A stretch of DNA of 49,995 bases from positions 1-49,995 of the forward strand of contig CAJTXM010000015.1 of assembly GCA_910583545.1 (NCBI GenBank), read 5' to 3'. The notes below the pieces were generated by a model. It was not told the DNA's origin. It saw only the letters and a list, made by a program, of their open reading frames with translations, and made no database searches. The DNA comes from an uncultured Christensenella sp. (lineage in GTDB: Bacteria > Bacillota > Clostridia > Christensenellales > Borkfalkiaceae). The translations under genes were made by a program, and so were the position numbers. Positions 7,401-13,307 of the stretch are shown here, in pieces (position 1 is the stretch's first letter; each line of letters opens with the position of its first letter).

Positions 7401-8709
7401 CAGAGACGGAAAACTTTTCGCCAATATCTGGAACTATAAAAAGTCATATTACGACGAGAGCATAACCTATTACGACAAAAACGGCAAAGCATATAACATC
7501 GAAGAGTTAGTCGACGGAGTTACCTACTATTCGGACGAAAAGGCTACCAAAGAAGCCAACCACTATCTCGTTACCGGTTCTGACGAAAAAATTTACGAGT
7601 ATAAAGACGGCAACTATTATTATATAGTTAAGGGCGAAACTCAGAAAGCCGCACTCACCCCCTTTGACAAAGCTTACGCGCGTTACTCTTATGAAAACCT
7701 TTCGGAAGAATATGCGGTCGAAATTGACGGTAACAAATACTCAGACTGGGTAACGGTAACGTTTGTACTCCACGCAGGAAGCTCGGCTAAAAATTACAGA
7801 TTGGAGCTTTGGAGCGGTAAGAGAGAGGAAGCAATCACCGAAGGCAACGGCGCAGGCGAGCTTGTAATGTTCGATTACAGCTATGACAATATTTCGGACG
7901 ATACGCTGAGAAGCGAATACGAAAACGAAATTATCAAGATGTATCAGTCAAAGCTTGCAGCGGCAGGCAAACTCGACGTTATCGATATCGAAGCTTCCGA
8001 CAAGAACATCGCTTACTACGAAAAACTTGCGAAAGACAACGGCATCGTGCTTACGGATGATGACTTGAAATATACGGCTCACTACTACACTTACAGTCTT
8101 TACGATTCGGCTGACTTCAAGCCGTTCAACAAGACGGTTGCAGACGAGAATGCGTCGGGTTACGACTACTCGGTATCCGATCAGAGCGAGTCGCTTGCAT
8201 ATCTCAAAGTCGAAGACAACAACTCCGTAACGGTATTTACCGATTATACGAACATCGACAAATCGGTAACGCTGAACGAAGGCAACGACACCACGCCCGA
8301 CGACGACAATACAACCGAGGACGAGGACAACGGCTCTGACGGTTCAATATGGCTCCTTGCCTCCTCCATCATTCTGGTAGTTGCACTTGTATTTGCTATA
8401 ATCGCAATATTCCTCAAAGACTTCATTAAGAAGAGACGCCGCAACAAGGTGACGAGCAAGAATAATTACGATCAGAGAAGAACAAACCGCTACAAGAGAA
8501 AGCTCGGTCTGAGGAACGAAGAAATCGTAGAAGTCGAAGCAGACAGCATTGAAACGCCGACTGCGGAAGATAAGAAACCCGAAAGCGAAGAGACTGTCGA
8601 AGCCGAAGAAACGGCAGACGTCGAAACGCCTGACGAGGTGACCGGAACCGAGGAAACTTCTCCGGAAGAAGCTTCGGCGGATGAAAATCCCGAAGAGCCT
8701 CAAAATTAA
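4468..8709 (+). CDS. Giant surface protein with jelly-roll modules and C-terminal anchor
   Basis: 1413 residues. The N-terminus is a signal peptide with a possible non-ideal lipobox (ASAC), then an acidic stretch. Residue 54 onward (LLKNGNFEFF...) looks like a carbohydrate-binding jelly-roll start. Three regions show the same beta-rich pattern (ISVWVKT or VSFWVKT strand, a W-containing strand, a final FFDDVTV-type strand): about 244-371, 557-680 and 895-1134. The third is interrupted by a tyrosine-rich insert. Near 1294-1316 is one membrane helix followed by KKRRR and an acidic, Glu/Thr/Pro-rich cytoplasmic tail of about 90 residues. The protein is therefore mostly extracytoplasmic with its C-terminus inside. 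I do not recognise a characterised family. No catalytic motif is visible; binding of a glycan or polymer is an inference from the folds. It is monocistronic. Confidence 0.75.
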   Translation: MAKHNYKKSRFKYVLLASVCATACVFSGIASACGNNTEDEDEKDKTTTKEDSQLLKNGNFEFFTIPEKKKDGNEPVYLIKTPDSWSRGGTSSYTMSGIISTSETAWEKMTDENLEADLDYNNKLDSSSSDYLSQYIDYNGMKSSDILYQDTYDALRKDEDLEEGEERNLSRINNPGTHYNVRKENGNLICTVDGEDKPVYVDEKGEYFLEYDEAKDEYKQPISNVLMLHNYATSRNGIAQNYSSVEIELPANTAAEISVWVKTDFLRFSQGKKVTQDRGANISVTQTVGSSTIDKFAITCINTEKLLAKGEKYKDETAVVDDNYNGWLEYTVYVNACDFASSKIKVELGLGETGYTTEGYAFFDDVTVTQFPSLNDDKCSYKDNTENLKDTTCNLSSDPSEKIFKADSYMRNGKDKDDRFSKNFHYYIDLASSKHTGNTGENSYTPVSFKDVNTKVGFTVDADNYVSSKNNITNTNLKGFTASDINPIGNAKLPFGNNANPIKTDEDILALVKTGEKPFADGKYSEKLNSALAGAASLPKNSELYDNNMLVLLSAYGAAYTASFDLDVKAEGYKIVSFWVKTSDMDGSSAATVKITELVKDRKNKDNTSQITIDTTDKFTKIGDDKDIFDGWVQCFFFVKNELESDAKFNIEFSFGNTTIKGTDVHSYKYGYAALANMQTLEVDEDIFSYTGSGDNTAKLTIVDDPEKQAHVFDEAYGSLSHTIKDDMVIPSAYKGVNGGSSAVVNNDYVSIPYDEINNNVYTARKDDGTYEDRIFTGLINKEYFTEDFTEYAKTDWYKTIVRNYPKTSTMDALDHWNSVFGNKSVQPLIIYNTLRDSYVEARGTNKENFNDGKHYVRNEDGTFEMVPHNAEFDEEETYYNLKQVMNYGYLGEDKQVSADSYATVSVRVRVTKGAVAYVYLVDTSAGKKVHSFNTPSFSFYYDVEGNVLKGEPKKNATITEQRENVLYYLRDDGLYEDRDGKLFANIWNYKKSYYDESITYYDKNGKAYNIEELVDGVTYYSDEKATKEANHYLVTGSDEKIYEYKDGNYYYIVKGETQKAALTPFDKAYARYSYENLSEEYAVEIDGNKYSDWVTVTFVLHAGSSAKNYRLELWSGKREEAITEGNGAGELVMFDYSYDNISDDTLRSEYENEIIKMYQSKLAAAGKLDVIDIEASDKNIAYYEKLAKDNGIVLTDDDLKYTAHYYTYSLYDSADFKPFNKTVADENASGYDYSVSDQSESLAYLKVEDNNSVTVFTDYTNIDKSVTLNEGNDTTPDDDNTTEDEDNGSDGSIWLLASSIILVVALVFAIIAIFLKDFIKKRRRNKVTSKNNYDQRRTNRYKRKLGLRNEEIVEVEADSIETPTAEDKKPESEETVEAEETADVETPDEVTGTEETSPEEASADENPEEPQN

Positions 8710-8719
8710 AGTTAAATAA

Positions 8720-8748
8720 AAAAATCAGCTGAAAAGCTGATTTTTTTA
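8720..8748 (+). terminator. Intrinsic terminator of the surface protein gene
   Basis: Stem AAATCAGCT (8722-8730) with AGCTGATTT (8735-8743), GAAA loop, then a run of T. It ends 13 nt before the stop codon of the convergent methyltransferase gene and has A-runs on its other side, so it may serve both. Confidence 0.9.
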
Positions 8749-8760
8749 TTACCGTTTTTT

Positions 8761-10014
8761 TCAGATACGGACGCCCTTTGGTATATGGTTTTTTGCAATT
8801 CCGCCGGAACACTTACACCAGCCCAGCGGATAGCCCTTAAACGTAATAAGCTTCCAGCCCTTTAAATCGCACGCGAAAGTCAGTCCTTTCAAAAAACCGA
8901 GCGCGGTCTTTTCGTCGACCTCCACGCAGTCGGCTTCTCCGCTGTTTAAAGCCATTGCAAGAGAATGCGACGGCTCTGCCCTGTTCTCCTTCAATTCGGC
9001 AATTCGTACACCTGCGCGCAACGTCTGTACGTTTATTTTCGGCATATTTTCAGGCAGGGAATATACGGCGTCGCCTATCTTGCAAAGGTTATCGAAACCG
9101 ACGCTTACAAAATCATTCAACGGAGATAAAAGCTTTTTGTCTTTGAAAGTGTACCGCAAAAGTTCCTTATCACGCCTGCCCCCCTCTTTCTTTTCCATTA
9201 CTGCATAAAAATGCCCTTCGCCCCTGACCTCGTGCGGATAGAGCTTTTTCATTTCCAGAAGCGCGCAGTTATGCTTTTTTAAAAATGCCTGTATCTGCAA
9301 CTCGTCCTCTTCGGGGGCGAAAGTGCAGGTAGAATAGACTATTCTGCCGCCGAATGTAAGCATCTTATATGCGCTGTCAAGAATTTCAGACTGACGCTTT
9401 GCGCTCGCAAAAACATTTTGCAAGCTCCATTCCGGAATAGCAGAGGCTTCCTTTTTGAACATACCCTCGCCGGAGCACGGCGCGTCGACAAGAATTTTGT
9501 CAAAGTATTCTTCGAATTCGTCTGCAAGCTTTTCTGGCGGAGCGCAGGTCACTACTGCGTTTTTCACGCCCAGCCTTTCGACGTTTGACGAAAGAATTTT
9601 TGCCCTTGAAAAGTCGATTTCATTTAAAAACAGTATACCTCCGCCAGACATACTCTGCGCAAGCTGAGTACCCTTTCCGCCGGGGGCGGAACATAGATCA
9701 AGTACCCTTTCACCGCTTTTTGCGTCAAGTCGGGGCGCAGGCGACATTGCCGAAGGTTCCTGAACGTAATACAGCCCCTGCGAGTGGTAAACGGTTTTGC
9801 CCAAGCCTTCGCCCTGCACATAAAAACCGTTCTTTTCTTCCCCGACAGGCTCCAAAAAGAACGGCGATATTTTTTTAAATTCGGGTACGGAAATTTTAAG
9901 AGTATTGACTCTTATTCCCCTTACCAAAGGCATAGAATAGCTTGATAAAAATTTATCGAAGTCTCTGCCCAACTGAATTTTCATTCTCTTTAAAAACTGT
10001 TCGGGTAAATTCAT
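8761..10014 (-). CDS. RsmB/NOP-family RNA m5C methyltransferase
   Basis: 417 residues. A NOL1/NOP2/Sun catalytic domain: VRGIRVNTLK near residue 32, the SAM-binding block LDLCSAPGGKGTQLAQ, then DAPCSGEGMF with the release cysteine and YSTCTFAPEED with the nucleophilic cysteine. The C-terminal about 120 residues (SHSLAMALNSG... LKGWKLITFKGYPLGWCK) match the RNA-binding extension of RsmF/YebU-type enzymes. Such enzymes make 5-methylcytosine in rRNA or tRNA; the exact target is not visible. Its start codon overlaps the stop of the upstream exonuclease gene (ATGA), so the two are co-translated. Confidence 0.9.
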   Translation of the reverse strand: MNLPEQFLKRMKIQLGRDFDKFLSSYSMPLVRGIRVNTLKISVPEFKKISPFFLEPVGEEKNGFYVQGEGLGKTVYHSQGLYYVQEPSAMSPAPRLDAKSGERVLDLCSAPGGKGTQLAQSMSGGGILFLNEIDFSRAKILSSNVERLGVKNAVVTCAPPEKLADEFEEYFDKILVDAPCSGEGMFKKEASAIPEWSLQNVFASAKRQSEILDSAYKMLTFGGRIVYSTCTFAPEEDELQIQAFLKKHNCALLEMKKLYPHEVRGEGHFYAVMEKKEGGRRDKELLRYTFKDKKLLSPLNDFVSVGFDNLCKIGDAVYSLPENMPKINVQTLRAGVRIAELKENRAEPSHSLAMALNSGEADCVEVDEKTALGFLKGLTFACDLKGWKLITFKGYPLGWCKCSGGIAKNHIPKGVRI

Positions 10015-10961
10015 TTCAACAAATCCCTAAAACCTTCGATATTCAAGATAGTAATCTGCGGCATATTGCGCGCGCTTTCCGTGCGCTGAGTGTCGTCGCC
10101 GTCGGCGCAGACGTAATAATTGCAGTCGATAAGCCGGTGCGTATATCTTCCGCCTGCATCGTAAATGCCGTCGCAAAGGCTCTTTGCAAATTCCGTATCG
10201 TCCTCTAAATCTTTTGAAAACGAAAATACCTTTCCGTAAAATCTGCCTCCGCGCTTCAACTTCTTGCGCGAAATGTAATTGAAAAACTCGATTCTGCGCT
10301 GAGAGCGTTCCCTCTTTTCCTCGGAAACTTTTTTCTTATAAGTCTTGACGCCTGCCGAAGTGGGCGAATACATACAGTAATTTTTAATCCTTCCGCGGCA
10401 GAGTCCGTAAAGCCTGACAAGGCCTTCAAAACTGCATTGCTCCGCTTTGCACAGCGCTTCTACGACTTTCATAGTCGCATACGCGTCGTCCACGGCGCGG
10501 TGCGGTGTGAACTCCACGCCTAACTCGTTTGCGATGTGTTCAAGACCGCATTGTTTTTTAAAGTCACCCGAATAGCTCATATACATAAGCTGACTGTCCA
10601 AAAACTGAAAATCGAATGAAGGAAGCTTGAAACGCTTGGTTTCCAGATTCAGATATTTGACGTCATTCAAAATGGAGTGACCCAAAATTACGTTATCTCT
10701 GTTTTCAAGCAGCGACTTTATAAAAGGATAGACTTTGGTAAAAGGCGGATAATTTTTAAACTCAGAATACTGATACGGCAGAACAAGCCCCTTACTGCCC
10801 TTTCTGTCCGTCAGATGAAATCCGCCCTTGGGGTTTATGAGTATATCCTCTTTTTTTACAATATTAAATTTTTCGTCGCACATAACGTAGCCGAAAACGC
10901 AGATCTTTGCCGACGTTTTATTCACGCTTGCGCACTCGATATCAAAAAATACGAAATTCAT
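10011..10961 (-). CDS. DnaQ-like 3'-5' exonuclease with C-terminal BRCT domain
   Basis: 316 residues. The N-terminal 170 residues form a DEDDh exonuclease: FFDIECA (motif I), GHSILNDVKYL (motif II) and HRAVDDAYAT (motif III with catalytic His and Asp). After a basic linker (YKKKVSEEKRERSQRR) the last about 75 residues (FYGKVFSFSKDLED... CADGDDTQRTESARN) match a BRCT fold, which binds DNA ends or protein partners. The combination suggests a stand-alone repair or proofreading nuclease. GAGG lies about 7 nt before the ATG. The downstream methyltransferase overlaps by 4 nt. Confidence 0.85.
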   Translation of the reverse strand: MNFVFFDIECASVNKTSAKICVFGYVMCDEKFNIVKKEDILINPKGGFHLTDRKGSKGLVLPYQYSEFKNYPPFTKVYPFIKSLLENRDNVILGHSILNDVKYLNLETKRFKLPSFDFQFLDSQLMYMSYSGDFKKQCGLEHIANELGVEFTPHRAVDDAYATMKVVEALCKAEQCSFEGLVRLYGLCRGRIKNYCMYSPTSAGVKTYKKKVSEEKRERSQRRIEFFNYISRKKLKRGGRFYGKVFSFSKDLEDDTEFAKSLCDGIYDAGGRYTHRLIDCNYYVCADGDDTQRTESARNMPQITILNIEGFRDLLK

Positions 10962-11070
10962 TAAAAAACCTCACGCAAATCACCGCAGTGCGCGGTATAA
11001 CCTTGCCGTGAACTATATTAAATTATATCACGTTTTACGCTAAATATCAACTAATAAGCAAGGTACCGTC

Positions 11071-11099
11071 TTGACAAATAAAAATTTTTGTATTATAAT
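11071..11099 (+). promoter_or_regulatory. Perfect consensus sigma-A promoter
   Basis: TTGACA (11071-11076), exactly 17 nt, TATAAT (11094-11099): full consensus. The start codon ATG at 11106 is 6 nt after the -10, so the mRNA is predicted to begin on or beside the A of the ATG. Confidence 0.85.
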
Positions 11100-11105
11100 T
11101 TTTCT

Positions 11106-11837
11106 ATGAAAATTTTGTTGACAATCGTCGTAAACAGTGATATAGGTACAAAAAACGCGCCTCCTCTGTACGACGGCATTGAAATCATATGTCCCGATGA
11201 AAACGAAAGTGAAAAGGATTTGCTCACAAGAGCAATCAAAGCGGCTAAGGGAAAGTATACCGTGCTTTCTGACAGAAAATTCAGGCTTGCAGATATCAAT
11301 TCGCTTTTGAATATCCTCGACAAAAATTCCGCCGATATGGTATCGTTTACGGGCGGAACGGCGATTAAGACAAATTTAATCAAAAACGCCTTGAAAGACT
11401 GCACCGATATATTTTCGTGCCTCGTTCTGTCAGTTATAGGCTGTAAAACGGTTTTAAAATCGCTTTACACACCTTTCTCGTTTGAAAAATATCAGCCCGT
11501 ATTCTCCGAAGATAACAATGCAGGAATCCTGCTTGCCGCCGAGGTTTTCTGTGCGGAAAAAGCTGCGCTATCAAAGGAAGTTTATTCGTACTGTTTAAAC
11601 ACTCTCTGTAACAGGCTTATTACCTACTACCTCTATACTATGCTTGCCATAAAGTGCGGAGAGGTCGACGGCGAGGAGCTTGTCAAATTCGACGGCAGGC
11701 TGAAAAGCGAAATAGTGCTTTATCTTGCGCTTGAAAAAAATTTCACGGCGGCAAAGCTTTCAAAACTTAGAAAAAAGAATTTTAAAATTTCATATTTCAC
11801 TGCTAAGAAATTCAAGAAAATACTCAATATCAAATAG
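11106..11837 (+). CDS. Unknown protein with degenerate GT2-like N-terminus
   Basis: 243 residues from the ATG at 11106. An upstream in-frame codon at 11088 lies inside the promoter and is excluded. The N-terminal strand, the LTRAIKAAKGKYTVLSDRKFRL segment and the following SLLNILDKNSADMVSF stretch mirror the order of a family-2 glycosyltransferase (helix, AKGKY, strand ending in acidic residues). The DxD is replaced, however, so activity is doubtful. The C-terminus is lysine-rich (AAKLSKLRKKNFKISY). It stands alone between divergent and convergent neighbours, with a consensus promoter and a terminator. I do not recognise the family beyond this. Confidence 0.7.
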   Translation: MKILLTIVVNSDIGTKNAPPLYDGIEIICPDENESEKDLLTRAIKAAKGKYTVLSDRKFRLADINSLLNILDKNSADMVSFTGGTAIKTNLIKNALKDCTDIFSCLVLSVIGCKTVLKSLYTPFSFEKYQPVFSEDNNAGILLAAEVFCAEKAALSKEVYSYCLNTLCNRLITYYLYTMLAIKCGEVDGEELVKFDGRLKSEIVLYLALEKNFTAAKLSKLRKKNFKISYFTAKKFKKILNIK

Positions 11838-11840
11838 CAA

Positions 11841-11868
11841 AAGCTCCCGAAAATCGGGAGCTTTTTAT
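11841..11868. terminator. Bidirectional terminator
   Basis: 10-bp perfect stem (11841-11850 with 11854-11863), AAA loop, T5 on the plus side. The minus strand reads TTTTG after the stem. It separates the convergent unknown gene and serS and abuts the serS stop codon. Confidence 0.9.
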
Positions 11869-13160
11869 TACTTCTTGACTTCTATTTTTTCTTTTCCGCC
11901 CATATACTTTCTCAGTACTTCGGGAATATATACGCTTCCGTCGGCTTGAAGATGGTTTTCAAGAAAAGCTATCAGCATTCTCGGCGGAGCGACGACCGTG
12001 TTATTGAGAGTATGCGCAAATTCGTTTTTGCCCGTAGCGGAATTCTTATACCTGATTCCCAAACGCCTTGCCTGAGCGTCGGTAAGGTTTGAACAGCTTC
12101 CGACTTCAAAATACTTTTTCTGACGTGGACTCCACGCTTCGATATCGCAACTCTTGTATTTCAGATCTGCCAAATCACCCGAACAGCATATAAGCTGACG
12201 GACGGGAATTTCCATTGAAACGAACAGCTCAACGGTATATTTCCACATTTTTTCGTACCAAGAGTCGCTTTCCTCGGGCTTACAGATAACTATCATTTCC
12301 TGCTTTTCAAACTGATGAATACGGTAAATTCCCCTCTCTTCTATGCCGTGAGCACCCTTTTCCTTACGGAAACAGGGTGAATACGACGTCAGGGTCTGAG
12401 GCAGACTGTCCTCCGGAAGCAAGGTGTTCATAAAACGACCGATCATAGAATGTTCGCTGGTGCCGATAAGGTACAGATCCTCGCCCTCGATTTTGTACAT
12501 CATACCTTCCATTTCTTCAAAGCTCATAACGCCGGAAACAACGTCGCTTCTTATCATAAAAGGCGGAATACAGTAAGTAAAGCCCTTATCTATCATAAAA
12601 TCTCTCGCATAGTTCAAAATTGCTGAATGAAGCCTTGCGATATCGCCCGTGAGGTAATAAAAGCCGTTTCCGCTTGTGCGCCTTGCCGCGTCCAGATCGA
12701 TGCCGTCAAGGCTCTCTAAAATATCGAGGTGATAGGGAACGTCGAAATTTTTCTCTTCTGCCTTTAAAAACACTTCGCCCTGAACGTTTTCGCTGTCGTC
12801 TTTGCCGATGGGCACGTCGTCGGCAATGATATTAGGAATAGACATCATAGCGGTTCTGAGCTTTGTTTCTATCTCCGACGCTTCGGCTTCTATCTGAGCG
12901 ACCCTGTCGTTATTTTCTTTGGAAATGCGTTTTGCTTCCTCCGCTTCTTCCTTCTTACCCTCGCGCATAAGCGCGCCTATGTTCTTGGCAAGCGAATTGC
13001 GCTGAGCACGGCGGGTATCGCCCTCCGACTGCAATGCGCGTTTTTTCTTATCGAGTTCGATTATTTCGTCTACGAGCGAAAGTTTTTTATCCTGAAATTT
13101 CTTCTTTATATTTGCCTTTACAAGCTCGGGATTATCGCGGATAAGATTTATGTCAATCAT
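11868..13160 (-). CDS. serS: Seryl-tRNA synthetase
   Basis: 430 residues. The N-terminal 110 residues form the antiparallel coiled-coil arm that grips tRNA-Ser. The class II catalytic core follows: TSEHSMIG, motif 2 CFRKEKGAHG with ERGIYRIHQFEKQE, and motif 3. Motif 3 reads LNNTVVAPPRMLIAFLENH instead of the usual GSGLAVGR type, a variant I associate with a clostridial branch of SerRS. The start has GGAGG 9 nt upstream. No T-box leader is present: the leader is only about 30 nt from the predicted promoter. It is divergent from the P-type ATPase gene and shares a palindrome with it. Confidence 0.97.
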   Translation of the reverse strand: MIDINLIRDNPELVKANIKKKFQDKKLSLVDEIIELDKKKRALQSEGDTRRAQRNSLAKNIGALMREGKKEEAEEAKRISKENNDRVAQIEAEASEIETKLRTAMMSIPNIIADDVPIGKDDSENVQGEVFLKAEEKNFDVPYHLDILESLDGIDLDAARRTSGNGFYYLTGDIARLHSAILNYARDFMIDKGFTYCIPPFMIRSDVVSGVMSFEEMEGMMYKIEGEDLYLIGTSEHSMIGRFMNTLLPEDSLPQTLTSYSPCFRKEKGAHGIEERGIYRIHQFEKQEMIVICKPEESDSWYEKMWKYTVELFVSMEIPVRQLICCSGDLADLKYKSCDIEAWSPRQKKYFEVGSCSNLTDAQARRLGIRYKNSATGKNEFAHTLNNTVVAPPRMLIAFLENHLQADGSVYIPEVLRKYMGGKEKIEVKK

Positions 13161-13197
13161 TTACATTTCCTCCGAAAATTGCCTTAATTTGTATAAA

Positions 13198-13226
13198 ATT
13201 ATACTGCAAAATTGCAGTATTTGCAA
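13198..13226 (-). promoter_or_regulatory. serS promoter
   Basis: Minus strand: TTGCAA (13221-13226), 17-nt spacer, TATAAT (13198-13203). The predicted start near 13191 gives a leader of about 30 nt that includes GGAGG. Confidence 0.65.
13201..13220. promoter_or_regulatory. Candidate operator palindrome
   Basis: Two 9-bp arms, ATACTGCAA (13201-13209) and TTGCAGTAT (13212-13220), separated by AA. The palindrome fills the spacer of the serS promoter and ends 24 nt before the -35 of the divergent ATPase promoter. Confidence 0.5.
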
Positions 13227-13244
13227 TTAAATAGCTTTATTATC

Positions 13245-13273
13245 TTGAAAATTTTTTATATATATGGTATAAT
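13245..13273 (+). promoter_or_regulatory. P-type ATPase promoter
   Basis: TTGAAA (13245-13250), 17-nt spacer, TATAAT (13268-13273). The predicted start near 13280 leaves a 28-nt leader. The Shine-Dalgarno (GAAAG) is weak. Confidence 0.7.
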
Positions 13274-13307
13274 CGTATCCGTAGTAATTTTGAAAGTTGG
13301 TATTTTA

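Noticed and set aside
13161..13211. T-box riboswitch before serS
   Set aside because: The leader is only about 30 nt from the predicted promoter; no antiterminator or T-box bulge sequence is present.
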